Positions 21,641 through 32,925 of a stretch of 64,000 bases of DNA are shown in pieces. Both the position numbers and the translations under genes were made by a program. Within the stretch, counting starts at the first letter, position 1, and each line of letters starts with the position of its first letter. This stretch comes from Oscarella lobularis. Lineage: Eukaryota > Porifera > Homoscleromorpha > Homosclerophorida > Oscarellidae. Where the stretch lies: assembly GCF_947507565.1 (NCBI RefSeq), contig NC_089181.1, positions 1,048,536 to 1,112,535 of the forward strand, written 5' to 3'. Below the pieces are notes generated by a model. The model saw only the letters and a list, made by a program, of their open reading frames with translations, searched no databases and was not told the DNA's origin.

Positions 21641-23900
21641 ATGACTTCGGAGTACAAGGTTCGTTGTACTTTTGTAAGATTTTGAAAAAATTTCACTACG
21701 CTTCCTACTGACACACTTTTGTCACTTGCATAAATGACAGAAAGTGTCTGAAGTTGCATATTCAGGCCAGGTATATTCATGTCAGCAGAGTCGCGATCGC
21801 TTATGTCAGCCATTTCTTCGGCATAGGCTTCATTCCTGCATGCCTTCAACAAAAGTTGCTCCAACGTTGAATACATTCTATAACCACGCTGATCGAAACG
21901 ATTAGCCAAGCAGGACACAATAAGGTCAATTGATTCGTTATACAAATTTATTCTGTAGTGCTGCTCTGCCGTTTGAAAAAACTCGGGCGCTGCATTACCA
22001 TCTTCAAAGCGATCTGGTCGTCTACGCTTTCGTGGAAGATGTGGTTCAGATACGTCAAGATCTTCTGCTTTGGCAGTGACAAAATTCTAAAATGATTTCG
22101 CGTGCTTTTCTTCACGTAATTCCTGGAGAGCTGCTCTTACTTGTTTCGCTGCCTGCTGTCCCTCTGCTGCGGACATATGTTGTTGCAGCGTTTTACTAAG
22201 ATTGTCGGTATACCGTAAAATCTTTTCTGCAAGAGAAGCGGCATAGTAGTACTGAATCGACTTCATTTAAGAAGCCACTCCTATAAGACGCGCTCCAATC
22301 TCTGTATCCTTACATTCATCATCAGACAGGTCCCATAGCTCTTGAAGAAACGAGTAATTGTCAAGGATGCTTCTGAGAGAATCAGCTCGCACAGTCCAAC
22401 GTGTAGGGCACAGAACTCGTACACCTGTTGAGCCCGGTTGAATTTCTGCCTTCATTTTCCGAAATGCAGCATCTCGTTTAGGTGAATATTTGATTAATTT
22501 TGTAATTTCATACGTTGTATCCAGTGCGTCTTTTAGCATTTTGCAGATCCTAATAGTGTCACTCGCTGCTAGATTTAACGCGTGACCGTAGCAATGGGTA
22601 TAGAAGGCACGCGGCTCCACCTCAAGAAATCGCTTTGCTACGCCTGACTTTGCTCCAGACATAGTGCTTGCTCCGTCATAGCACTGTCCTCGGAGTCGGT
22701 GAATGTCCAAGCCTAAAGCAAGTAGAATATCTGTGAGCGCAGTGAAAATTGTCTTGGCATTCGTTTCATCTAGCTGGTATAGGTCAACAAATTCTTCGTG
22801 AACCTCCTAGTCATCATTGACGATCCGAAATACAGCTACTAGTTGTTCTTTAGTGCTGCAATCTGTAGTTTCGTCGGCCATTATTGTGTAGTAATTAGCA
22901 TGCTGTATTTCGCCAGATATCTCTCGAAGACATCTATGAGCCATGAGCTTAATCATTTCATTTTGAACATCCTTCGAGATGTATGTGTCATTTTTTCTTT
23001 GAAGCCATTCATGAATTTTTGGGCGTGTTTCCGCTCTGAGCTTGAGGAATTGCATAAAGTTACTGTTTTGTTCTGCTCCATCTCCTCTTAGTGGAAGGCC
23101 TTGCCTTGCCAAAAACCTTATATTCTGCAAAATTGTTAACAAAATTTTTCTGTTTTCAGGCTTCTTTGAGGCATGGCCAATATCAAGAAGCTCATCTATC
23201 GGTGTTGATTGAGTTGGAAGAATACGTAGCACCTGATGTGCTTCAACGTGGTGTTCAGACTCCTTGTGTTTTCGAATCTTTTCCAAACCGTGCTTCCAAT
23301 TGCTAAATCCCTTAGAAATCTACACAGCAAAAAGCTTTCGTCAATCTGTGGAAAAATAGTAAAGTAAAATTACGGCGTTCATACAGCTACTCTAATGTTT
23401 ACTAACATATTGCTTCAATAAATTCATACGACTTACAAATGCCTTATCTGCACGGTTAGAAACCAATATCTTCTTTTCGTCGACTGCTTTTCGGCAGGTG
23501 TGACAAATAACGGCGTCTTTGGATACAGTGGAGAAACGGGTAGTCTTCAAACCACTGCGCTTGAAAGCACCTTTCCCTGCTGCCAAATGAACGTTTTGGA
23601 AAGGCGAAGTGTTCGTCCGGATGGAAAGGCTGTGCGGGTAAGACTAACTCTTCAGCAAACATCATGGACGGGAAACTAAACTATTAACGATCACTGCTAT
23701 TCCCGGATCTCGTGCGTGTGCGTAAAAAGTCACGTGAATGAGCTACGTGGCTTAGAAACAGCAGCATTTTGACCAAGAGAAAGCTTTCCTACGCACGACG
23801 GTGAAGCAAGAAAAGTAATAGTAATTATATATTACCATTGGCCAAAAGGTTGGGGGGCCATGCCCCCCCCCCCCCCCCCCCCCCCGTGAGCCGGCCCTGG
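21600..23900 (-). mobile_element. DUF4371 hAT element, copy 2, with one terminus
   Basis: The right end reads (reverse complement) CAGGGCCGGCTCACGG followed by a G run of about 22, a typical hAT terminus, at about 23899. The transposase follows on the minus strand (separate entry). The left terminus is missing: the C-terminal coding sequence runs into a Gypsy gag scrap near 21.62 kb, so the element is truncated there. Confidence 0.7.
21640..23665 (-). pseudogene. DUF4371 / hAT-type transposase (copy 2)
   Basis: Starts near 23665 (MMFAEELVLP). The TTF-type finger region is frameshifted, and an AT-rich gap, perhaps an intron, separates 23392 from 23286. Then come RFLARQGLPLRGDGAEQNSN, the first Asp in MADETTDCSTKEQ, an in-frame TAG at 22807, GQCYDGASTMSGAKSGVAKR, HCYGHALNLAAS, CPTRWTVR and a stop at 22267. 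The C-terminal part (22266-21640) includes SAAEGQQAAKQV and LQTLSVIYASDKSVSVG, the hAT dimerisation side. Same family as copy 1. Stops and shifts make it inactive. Confidence 0.85.
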
Positions 23901-24099
23901 TACTAAAGACAATTTTGCATCTTGATTATTGTTTCAACTCACAGGTATTGTGGAAAAGATTGTATTCGTCTAAGTCTGCAGCTGATAAGGGAACTCTCAG
24001 CTACGAAAAAGTTCTTCATCGAACTGCTGTGCGAGAGGATTCTGGAAAGGCAATGGAAGATTTGTTCAAATTCGTTTATTAAGCTCACGTAGTTGCTGC

Positions 24100-24800
24100 T
24101 GCGTTGAACATACTGGAGGAACACCCAGAGCTGTCAATGGCTGAAATAGCTGACGCAATTGCTCGGCGATTCCTATCGCCTAGTTTTAGCTTTTCCGTAC
24201 GAAGTTCTGAAGACAGCGTTTTCTCATATGCCAAAGAGGTTCTGAATTTGGGCTTCATCTATCACGGGTTCCACGATGCTGTTAGAGAGAGTGTTGGAGA
24301 TCGCATAATGATTTACTGAAAGTTCATGATGCTAGCATTCAAGGCATCAAACCACCGTAACCACTCCAAAGAGTCATTTCTCACTCTTCACCAGCTCAAA
24401 AGTCTTCCTCCTCGGCTCCGGCTTCAGCTAAAATGGAGTCGAGGTGTCAATACCAAAGGCCTGGCAGGAAAAAACGTTCCTTGTGATTTAGCCATAAAAC
24501 ACTTCAATCGCCGCTCGGAGATTATGCTGTCTCACGCAGGGTCTAATGTCAGCCACGCAAGTCTAATGATAGCCCTTCTGTCATACTTTGTGTGGGAAAG
24601 TCTTTAGGAGTTGTCAGCACAGCATTTGACGCATTTCAGAACAGTCTCACTGACAGCGACGTTAGTGACAGTCACAGCAACGTTGGCGACAAAAAGGACT
24701 ATGAATTGATTTTAGACGTTCTAAAAGAAAACAAATTAAACAAACCATCATCTCTCTCCTTCTGCATTTTGGGAAGAAGAGAGTTGTTAATGTCGTGACG
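24100..24800 (+). pseudogene. DUF6589-type protein relic
   Basis: Plus-strand frames give LNLGFIYHGFHDAVRESVGDR, a TGA where Trp is expected, KFMMLAFKASNH, LPPRLRLQLKWSRGVNTKG, GKNVPCDLAIKHFNRR and, after a frameshift near 24590, GKSLGVVSTAFDAFQN. This order (NTKG, PCDL, HxNR, VGKSLGVV) matches DUF6589 proteins that are multi-copy in cnidarian and fungal genomes; their function is unknown to me. Two nonsense or frameshift changes within about 200 codons. The N-terminal half is absent. Confidence 0.6.
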
Positions 24801-25370
24801 AAAGTCGCGGATGGTCATGTTGGGCTGTCCTCTCACATTGGTGTTATCCATTGCCCACTTCCTCTCTTGGCAGCAAAAGTCGTCGTCTTCCTGGAGGCTT
24901 TCCCGTTGATACTTCCCTGGTCCATTGTCGTTGAAGTCTCCACGGTTGTTGGCGTATTGGTTTCTCTATCCAAGAATTGATTTTCCAGAATAGCTGATGA
25001 TTTTGCTGACGACATTGGATGCCTTTGTAAAACTGGAACTTGGACAAAGCTTGCGATTAAATTCTAGGAGTAGCTGTTTTCCTCATGTCATCTCCAAAAA
25101 GAGCATGCACCCACTCCCCAAGCATTCCCATACTTGGTCGTCGTTGAATGGAATTTCATTCGTTTCGTCTTCGTCGTCCTCGTGTTCTTCTTTGTCTTCT
25201 TCGTCCGTCACCCAGCCGTCGTCCTCTGCGTCGTCGGGTGACACCGCCATTTTGACAGGCTCAATGGCACTGTTATCGGCGACATCGGGGAAGTCTTCGA
25301 TCGCCGCGACATTCGCAGGAATGGCTGGGGACTCGGAGAGGGCGGTACAGGCGTCTAAAAAAGGCACACA
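24780..25370 (-). pseudogene. N-terminal part of a DDE-superfamily transposase
   Basis: Minus strand: an acidic frame (25367-25083, EDDGWVTDEEDKEEHEDDED) is followed, with gaps, by GKYQRESLQEDDDF and then NTNVRGQPNMTIRDFRHDIN in a frame ending about 24780. The latter resembles the N-terminal helical domain preceding the DDE core in the family found at 35.3-36.3 kb. The assignment rests on memory of related invertebrate proteins, so it is tentative. No core or termini here. Confidence 0.35.
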
Positions 25371-26147
25371 AGGTATGCAAATGCTGATCGGTTATTAGCA
25401 TTAGCTCACCAGAGCAGGCGTAACCGATTCGTTGTTGTCGTCGCGCTGTCTATTTGCTAACGCCGCCCTCATCCGATGCAAGCTGGCGATGTTCCGAGCT
25501 GACCGAGGTCTTATGAAACGCTTCATGAAATATTCGCCAGGGAAAAACGAAAGAGAAACACGAGGAATCAGTCGTAACGCGCTAGGGCGTGACCAGGGAA
25601 ACGTATACAGCCGGAACATATCGTAACGGTCGCATACGTCATTAGCCAATGAGATCGACGCACTTGACCCGGTATGTTAAACTAGGACGTATGCCTTACG
25701 GGACCGAGGATTCCAATGATGCCATTCCCGATGACGCACAACATACGACACGGACGCTAGCGCGCTTTAAAGTTGGGAAGCTTCTGCGTGGGCGCACCGT
25801 ACAAGTCACGGAAGGCAAAGCAAACAAGGGGCGTTACCGGAAATGAATTCTTCTTTGTCTTCTTCCTCGATCGGGGAAACCGCTTCTTCGACGGCCATCG
25901 GCGAAGGAGATCTCGATGGCGACCGTCCTTCTGAACGCTCGTGGTCGATCGCGTCGTCGGAATCGCTTTCGGAGGCTTGAAAATCTAAAGTTAGCCGTTA
26001 CCTCCGAGCGTTTAAAAAATCGACGAGCGACCCTAACCATTTTCTAGCCCGTACCAAGACCTTTCTCTGTCTCCCGTATAACGGTCCCCAGCGAAAGGTC
26101 TGGTACGGCTCCGCCCCAAATGTTCCTGAGGACCAATTAGCGATGTT
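25371..26147. other. No recognised gene
   Basis: Short frames with Ser/Arg-rich translations on both strands, no domains. GC content rises around 25850-25970. Confidence 0.35.
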
Positions 26148-26409
26148 GTGCCCTTACGCGCGTTAGCATCAACTCGGCGCGTACTTCAAACTCCCATGGC
26201 ACAGCTTTCACGCGTTCGTTCTTGTGTCAGTGGCAACGAACTCGAGGCAGAGGTGACGAAAGCCTTAGCGGAGCGTCTTCGGCTTCCACGTTTTCCAGAC
26301 GGGCAAATGAGAGCTGCGATTGCCGTCTTGAATGGTTACGATGTCGTTGTTACGATGTCGACAGCCGCCGGAAAGTCACTTTGTTACATCCTACAGGCAA
26401 TTTGCCTAA
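26148..26409 (+). pseudogene. RecQ-like SF2 helicase fragment 2
   Basis: Plus-strand frame with LAERLRLPRFPDGQMRAAIA, then LNGYDVVVTMSTAAGKSLCYIL, i.e. the Q-motif region and a Walker A variant (STAAGKS). It aligns with fragment 1 at 17.2-17.5 kb (FDVFVSLPTGYGKSLCF) over the same short region. Similarity ends at a TAA where a Harbinger element begins, so the downstream part was displaced by insertion and is not found in the window. Confidence 0.7.
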
Positions 26410-27003
26410 AGGCTGGTTCACATTAGGCTACGCTAGGCTTGCGTCAGTCCAGCGTCAGCGTTGCGTCCGTCTCCGTAACGTCTACGTAGGCGTAAACCCG
26501 TTCACATTAACTATTGGTCTAGCGTCACTATTTTAACGCACTTTAAACATTTGAGCATTTCTGGCACGTGTCGTACAAGATTTTCTCAATGTTGTCCTCG
26601 AAGAAGCTCGTTATCGTGACCCTTTTGTGGTTAGTTTGGAAGAGAGTCCGTCAGTCGAAAAATAGGCGTCGATGCTGGGACCGAGCACGAAATCAATGCC
26701 GACGTGTGCACGGTGCGTATCACTGCCTCGTTCGTCAGCTTTGCGTGTCTGACAAGCAAGGCTTTTTTGTTACTTACTAATGACTCCGACAACGTTTGAA
26801 AGTCTTCTCCAAATCGTGGGGCCGCGTATCGCCCATCCCAGAGCCGACCGCACGTCTTTAGCACGTCGGCCTGAAATGTCTCCTCAAGAACGTCTTGCCC
26901 TGACATTCCGCTATTTGGCTACAGGCAACTCGCGAACCTCGTTAGCATTTGCATTCCATATGGGCAAATCTATACCGTAAACGGAATTGTTCGAGAGACG
27001 TGC
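26410..27003 (+). mobile_element. PIF/Harbinger element, left part
   Basis: Begins about 26410 (AGGCTGGTTCACATTAGGCT) after TAA, a usual Harbinger target. The coding part starts near 26600 (RRCWDRARNQ, VHGAYHCLVRQL), shifts frame, then MTPTTFESLLQIVGP, ERLALTFRYLATGNSRTSLA and, after another shift, VNGIVRETC. These are the N-terminal features of Harbinger DDE_Tnp_4 transposases. The frame is interrupted at 27003 by a Ginger1 element and resumes at 33744. Confidence 0.85.
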
Positions 27004-27558
27004 TGTCCTGAAAAAAATGTGTCCGGGTTAAGAAGTGTCCGGCCGGACACTTTTTTCCAGAAAAAACAGTCCGGCCGGACACTTTTTCCTGAAAAAAGTG
27101 TCCGGGTCTAAAAAAATCGTCCGGTAGCAGATAGACGTTGTTCTAAGCTTGGCTACTACGCCTATTATAAGCGACCGACCTTATAAAGACCTGCCGGTGT
27201 TCGTATGATGTCGTCCGTGCCGTCAGACGCATTTTTTGGGGCGGGAAAAATCTGTCCGAGGTTCAAACAGAGCTTTCGAACCCTATTTACGGAAATCCCA
27301 GCTTTGGCTGGGTTGGCTAACATTCGCAGTCCTCTTTAATTCGCTTCGCGGAGAGGAAATCGACTTCGGCTTTGAGGCTTTGGCTTCCCTGAACGCCTTC
27401 GAAGGAATGGGTTGCGCACGTTACCAATTTTTTTAATTTACAATACGTATCTGCAATACAATCTGTCTACGCCTTATTCCCAGAGGGAGGGAAAAAGCGC
27501 ACTAGCGGGACAACAACAGGAGGACGTGAGCAAGAAAAAACCCGCGAAAAAACCTAAG

Positions 27559-28690
27559 TTACTGACGGCAGTCCTCACAAAGCCGACTTTTCTTACTTTT
27601 GGCAGCTGCGACAGTCATCCTCACACATCTTGTGTGGAACCAACGTGAGCAGTTGTCGCAGCAAACCATAAGCCGGCCATCATCAGGCAGGTGGCACATG
27701 CAGTGCAGGCTGACATTCACCTCACTTATCCCAGCCTTTCGGCGACTTGCATTTGACTTCCGTGGAAATGGCAACATGACACCATTTTTCAGGCACTGCA
27801 CAAGATGTTTTCTCATTTCAACCTGCTTGTAATTAACTTTTGCCGGGTCGTCGCCATTGCATAGATCCACTGCGAAGGCTATTGCAAACAGGCCACAGTC
27901 GTCGGCCCCCTTTTGACGCATCACATCCATCATTCTCATTTTCAAGTGATCGTACTGCGCGCGAGAGAGCATCGCCGCGACGAGGTGTCTGCACTCGGTG
28001 GAAGGGTTCCTGCTGAGGCTGTCCTAAACGCAGACTTCGTTCGGCCTCGTGCTTGGCAGATTGGACACCGTGATCCTGTGATTGCCATTGACGTGCATAA
28101 TCTGGACAAAATGTCCTCTCATGATGTCAAAGCCGCCTAGAGCATTTCTCAATGGATCCTGCAAGCCGTCCAGGTAGGGAAACTGACTAGCCAGCAATAT
28201 CTGAGCGCTGTTGATGACCCTATCGTTGAGCCACTTCCGTGATAGTGTATCGACCTTGTCACAAGCACGAAGTGCCTTCTTTTTAATAGTTCCGTTCTTC
28301 TCCTTTTCGGAATCTTTCTCTTTGCTGATGTTCACTGTCACTGTTCCCGTATCTTCCTTGTTGTTGGAGCAGCCATGAGGGGGGTGGCAAAATTCGGAGC
28401 AGAGGATGTTGGCAGTGCGACATGGGCAAGATTTCTTTTTTGTGCACCGATTTCTGCACCTACATCCGATAGGCTTCCGCTCCTTTCGAGACTCCGCTGA
28501 CTTCCCTTCGACCGGAGGACTCCAAGTCGCAATTCGGCCACGTTCAGCTGCCAACTTCTGGTGGACTTCGAAAGGTGGCACTTTAGGTTCAGGCATGACT
28601 AAGATCCCTGCCGCGTTTAAACAGGTGCTGCTGAAAGGACCTCCATACCTCTGTCCGTATTTCAGAACCTCCTCGTATTGATAATCAACC
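27559..28690 (-). pseudogene. Ginger1 C-terminal region: CXC, Ulp1 protease, PHD finger
   Basis: A single minus-strand exon after a TTTCGGTAG acceptor (about 28690). A cysteine-rich CXC-like block (CRCRNRCTKKKSCPC, LCSEFC) is followed by a C48/Ulp1 cysteine protease: WLNDRVINSAQ, FVQIMHVNGNH (catalytic His), a TAG at 28024 replacing the expected codon before DSL, then GADDCGLFAIAFAVDLCNG (catalytic Cys). A PHD finger ends the protein (CMCHLPDDGRLMVCCDNC...WFHTRCV...LCEDC). Known Ginger1 proteins carry such PHD/protease tails; their role in transposition is unproven. The in-frame TAG makes this copy defective. Confidence 0.85.
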
Positions 28691-28893
28691 TACCGAAAGA
28701 AGAAAAGTAATTTTTTTCTATTTGACAGTAGCTTCTAATATTAATAATTACAACGTTGGCGGGAAGTTTGTCATCGGATACTGCCGACACACTGAGGCTG
28801 GGAATTGAGAGGAATTCCGAGTTCTGCATTCCAAAATCAACATCCCGACTTTCCTCAGCCTAAGAGAAAATCTTTAATTAACGGTGCTCTCTC

Positions 28894-30260
28894 TCAGAAA
28901 GATTTTCTCACCAATGGGATGAAACGGTTATAAAACTGATCTTTTGAGTTCTGAGCATCAACGTAAATGCCTCTGTCACCCGTCACTGAAGAGGCCGGTT
29001 CGACGCTGCTGTCGTTGTTGTCCTCAGCTTCTATGCCGCCATCTTCAACTGGACTTTTGCTGTCAACTTTCCTCTGCACAGAGTAACACGTCCCTTACAG
29101 TGCAACAGACATGAAAGAAAACTGACCATAGCATCATCATCTTCATCATTGTCATCATCATCATCATCTTCATCGTCATAATCTTCGTCGTCATAATCTT
29201 CATCGTATCTGAATAACTTTATATGAGCCCCGTTGACTCGCCTTGGCTTTCCATCTTCCATCAGCTCGTACGTGCCCTTTCCAAGGCAGCGCGCGATTTT
29301 AACTTGTCCTGAGCCGCCAAGATGTTGTCTTTCGCCTTCTGAAGGTCTTGTTGTCGTCGCTGCGTGAGAATATCGACGTCACGAGTGTTGTTCTCGTCTA
29401 CTGAAAGCAATATGTCCTCGGGCGCTTCTTCCTCCATTTCGACGTCGATAGGAAGACGTGCTGTTCTTCCGAGCATCAGTTGAAATGGAGGGTATAGCGT
29501 GGACTCATGGCTTGACGTGTTGTACGCATAGACGCACGAATCAATATGCTCGTCCCATTCCACTTTCTTCTCTCCGACAAGCTTCACAAGCATCCGCTGC
29601 AGCGTCTGATTGTACCTCTGGACGAGACCGTTTCCCTGCAAATGTATCCAAAACTATGAACATAAAAATGAGCATTGAAAGTGTGAACCTGCGGGTGATA
29701 AGGCGTAGTGAAGATGCGCTTCATCTTCAAACGTCTCGCAAGCTCGTCGTCAAGCTGGTTCTTAAATTCCGTACCATTGTCAGACGTCAAAACGGCGGGT
29801 ATTCCCATTCTCATAAACAGCTTGAAAAACCACCTAATGACTAACGACGAAAAAGTGTGGGTTTTGGCTGCACCTTGTAAAGTGCCTTTGCCACGCCAGC
29901 GGCTCTTTTGTCTGGCAGAGGGATGGCCTCGACGAATTTCGAGAAGTAGTCGCAGACTGTCAAGATGAATCGATTTCCTTGACTGGAAATCGGTCTGATT
30001 GGGCCGACAAAGTCGATGCCAATGTGGTGCCAAGGGGATTTCACTGGCACCGGATTGAGTGGTGGCTTCTGAAGCTTCATTTTCGGGTTAACCTAAGAAA
30101 TTCCTATTAAATCATGGACTTGGCACTAAGGGAATTTGCCTTTTGACAAGCTTGGCATTGCTGTATCTAAAGAAGGAGATATAACAACGTGCAGAAAAGG
30201 TGTAAACGTTTTACCATGTCCTTCACCGCACCCACAATACCGAGCCAGTGGAATCGTTCC
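28894..30260 (-). pseudogene. Ginger1 integrase-type transposase, core exons
   Basis: Exons on the minus strand with introns of 34-55 bases. First ...HWLGIVGAVKDM up to 30215, a 48-base intron (30214-30167), then QQCQACQKAN (zinc-binding Cys pair). The core exon has HHIGIDFVGP (Asp 1) and FILTVCDYFSKFVEAIPL; after a small intron, GIPAVLTSDNGTEF (Asp 2) and TTPYHPQ; after another intron, GNGLVQRYNQTLQRML. The third acidic residue, Glu in GL(V/D)ER, is Gln here. Downstream come WDEHIDSCVYAYNTSSHEST, an acidic run (29240-29110) and a linker exon to 28906. The upstream H2C2 half lies beyond the nested hAT. Confidence 0.85.
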
Positions 30261-32919
30261 CAGGGTTCTCGCTACGTGGGTCGGCGCGGGTCGGGCAAGC
30301 CCACAGTTGCCTCTTGCCGACCCACCGGCGGCCTCACCCGACCCACGCTACGCAGAATTAAGTTAAATAAATCTTTACTGGTTGTTAAAGTAGTCGTTCT
30401 CAGCTTCTGCTTAACGAGTCGTTCTGTTAACGTAGCAGCTTTTGCAGTATCCGGGTATCGTTGCTTTCCCGACTGTAACTGAGTCATGTCCATTCATGGC
30501 TTCTTTAAGCCGGCTGATGATGCTTTTCCGTCGTCAAAACGACCAAAACCTCTTAACGATTCGTCCAGCGAGTCGTCCAGCGAATCGGACGTCGACATCT
30601 CAGCGGTCGATTTGGTAGAGGCAATGTCCAGCGATGAAGGCGATGTCGAGCTGCTATCGACAGCTGGCAAGAGTTCGTCTTCAAAGAAATCTCGAAAATC
30701 GTCGTCGTCAACGTCGTCGAAGCAATCGGGAGGATTTCGTTCGGAGTGGCGTGTCGGTCGAATGGAATGGCTTCGTTACGATAGCCAAAGCAAAGGCATG
30801 CTTTGCGTTTTGTGTCAAAAGCATGACAAGACCGCCGATCGCGCACCGTGGACGAGCATTCCATGCACGAGGTTACGGCTCGAGAGCGTCAAGCGGCATG
30901 AAAAATCTGCGATCCATCGACAGTGCGTCAAGATGGAAAACGAAAGCCAACGCTCAAACGTAACAGCGATGGTCAACCCTCAGATCGCTTCGAGTGGAAT
31001 CGAGGATGCATTTGCCTGTCTTTACTTTCTTCGCAAGAGAAAAATAGCGCATACAACAAATTTTGAGCCTCTCATGAATTTTGCGGAATACCTAGGCGTC
31101 AAAATCAAGGAAAAGATTGGCACTGCAAGGAATGCGTTATATACCAGCGAGCAGTCAATTCACGAAATGATGGTCGTCCTCGCTGAAGTAATTGAAAATG
31201 ACATTCTTTCAAAAGTGAGAAAAAGCAAATTCTACTCGATCATGTTGGATGAGACGACAGACTGTACTGTCACAGAACAACTCTCTGTTCACGCTCGTTT
31301 TATCGATGAAGAAGGCAAACTCTGCTCCTCATTCTTAAAGATAATTGACCTGCTCCAACCTGAAATTGAAAGCTTGGATTCAGCGGAAGAAGACACAAGG
31401 ATTAGTGCTGGAGCGGAAACGGTAACAAAAAGAGTTCTCGACTTCCTCGATGTTCACTCTCTGGACGGAAGTAAAATTGTCGGAATTGGAACGGACGGGG
31501 CATCTGTAATGATAGGCTGCCGCAATGGTGTCGTCAAACGTATGCAAAACGTATGCAAAGCCGCTGTTGGAATTCATTGCGCAGCCCACCGTTTGAATTT
31601 GGCGTCGACGCAAGCTGCCAACTCCGTGCCGTACGTGAAAAAGTTCAACTCCGTGCTGCGACAACTCTTCGATTACTACGACAACAGCGCCGTGCGATCG
31701 GCAGGTCTCGAGGCTATTCGAAAGCTTCTTCAAGAAAAAGGCAAGCTCGTTGCACCTTCTCAGACACGGTGGCTTAGCGTGGAGAAGTGTGCGAGCCAAA
31801 TTAAGTCGGCATTTACTTCCCTTGCCGTTAGCCTTCAAAGAGAAGGAATCGAAAGATCTGACGCAAAAGCGCTTGGGCTAAATGCGCTTATAACAGACAT
31901 ACGATTTGTCAAGACTCTCTTACTGATGTGCGACGCATTGCCTATAGTGTCCCATCTTTCGAAATGCTTCCAATCGTCAAGCGTCGACTTCAGCATGATA
32001 CAACCAATGATATCTTCTTCTCTTGAGGCAATAACAGAGCTGAAATTGCAGGATGGAAGGAACATGCAAGAGCTGCTCGACTTTCTTTTACGTGTTGAAG
32101 GAGCAGGGATTGACATCAAGCATGCAGCAAACTTCACCGACGCACAGTTCAAAGAGCAAATCAAGATGCCATTTCTGACTAATCTAATTGATAATATCAA
32201 TCGCAGATTTGCCGAAAGCAATATCCTTGCAGCTTTTTCAATCTTTAATGCGAGCCTGTTGCCATATACCCAAAGACCAAGTCCAAATGAAGAAGAACGC
32301 CGATTGTCGATGCAGTATGGCAATAACAACGTCAGCGTCTTGGCAGAGCAGTTTCTTCCCTCTGGAGCCATAGAAGGCGTAGATGAGTGCCTTCAGGAAT
32401 GGTTCACCCTGAAAGCATACATGAGGAAGAATTGGGTGTCATCGGATTCCTCTATGAGTCAAAAGGAAGTGATAGAAAAGCTTTGCAAAGACTTCACGCT
32501 CATTCAAATCTTTCCGAATCTTTCTCAACTAGCCAGGATATGCCGCACGTTGCCAATCCATACTGCTGACGTAGAACGATCGTTTTCTCAGCTCAAGCTC
32601 GTCAAAACCCGAATTCGTAATCGACTGAAGGAAGACACGTTGGATGCATTACTACGGATTGCAGTTGAAGGTCCAGATGTTGACCAGTATCCTTTTCACT
32701 CGGCTGTGTTACTGTGGGCCAAGAAAAAAAAGCGGAGGATCTTCCGCGATAGATGAACACTGAAATGCTTCGTCAGTAGGACTCACTGATCTCGTTCAAG
32801 TCGATTAAAACATTATATAACAAAATAACGACGCCCATCAAAAAAAGCCACGCCCCCTAAAAAATTTTTCCGCGCCTTTGGCGCCGACCCCCACCCATAT
32901 TCCCCTAGCGAGAACCCTG
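30261..32919 (+). mobile_element. hAT element inserted in the Ginger1 gene
   Basis: Termini CAGGGTTCTCGCTA and TAGCGAGAACCCTG form perfect 14-base inverted repeats. CGTTCC is duplicated at 30255-30260 and 32920-32925 (six bases are clear; hAT usually gives eight). One long transposase gene fills it. The left subterminal region is rich in GGGTCGG / CCGACCC inverted units. Its uninterrupted frame and intact termini make it one of the youngest elements in the window. Confidence 0.92.
30486..32756 (+). CDS. hAT transposase (ZNF862/ZBED-like), uninterrupted
   Basis: 756 codons, intronless. A Ser/Asp-rich N-terminus is followed by a TTF-type zinc finger (CVLCQKHDKT around residue 105 and KRHEKSAIHRQC around 140) that binds the element ends. 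The RNase H-like core has Asp in SIMLDETTD (~254), Asp in GIGTDGASVM (~335), HCAAHRLNLAS (~366) and TRWLS (~426). The C-terminal dimerisation segment has VERSFSQLKLVKTRIRNRL (Glu ~694). All landmarks of an active hAT enzyme are visible, with a full-length frame and matching TIRs. Translation starts at the ATG just inside the left end; the stop (TGA) lies about 160 bases before the right TIR. Confidence 0.92.
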   Translation: MSIHGFFKPADDAFPSSKRPKPLNDSSSESSSESDVDISAVDLVEAMSSDEGDVELLSTAGKSSSSKKSRKSSSSTSSKQSGGFRSEWRVGRMEWLRYDSQSKGMLCVLCQKHDKTADRAPWTSIPCTRLRLESVKRHEKSAIHRQCVKMENESQRSNVTAMVNPQIASSGIEDAFACLYFLRKRKIAHTTNFEPLMNFAEYLGVKIKEKIGTARNALYTSEQSIHEMMVVLAEVIENDILSKVRKSKFYSIMLDETTDCTVTEQLSVHARFIDEEGKLCSSFLKIIDLLQPEIESLDSAEEDTRISAGAETVTKRVLDFLDVHSLDGSKIVGIGTDGASVMIGCRNGVVKRMQNVCKAAVGIHCAAHRLNLASTQAANSVPYVKKFNSVLRQLFDYYDNSAVRSAGLEAIRKLLQEKGKLVAPSQTRWLSVEKCASQIKSAFTSLAVSLQREGIERSDAKALGLNALITDIRFVKTLLLMCDALPIVSHLSKCFQSSSVDFSMIQPMISSSLEAITELKLQDGRNMQELLDFLLRVEGAGIDIKHAANFTDAQFKEQIKMPFLTNLIDNINRRFAESNILAAFSIFNASLLPYTQRPSPNEEERRLSMQYGNNNVSVLAEQFLPSGAIEGVDECLQEWFTLKAYMRKNWVSSDSSMSQKEVIEKLCKDFTLIQIFPNLSQLARICRTLPIHTADVERSFSQLKLVKTRIRNRLKEDTLDALLRIAVEGPDVDQYPFHSAVLLWAKKKKRRIFRDR

Positions 32920-32925
32920 CGTTCC

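Noticed and set aside
16500-26520. Harbinger-like terminus at 16.5 kb pairing with that at 26.41 kb
   Set aside because: Only a few bases (GTAGCCTGGGTAACGC versus TAGGCTACGCTAGG) are similar; not an inverted match.
29041-29261. A separate acidic gene
   Set aside because: The Asp/Glu-rich run is continuous with the Ginger1 integrase exon and ends in a plausible splice donor.
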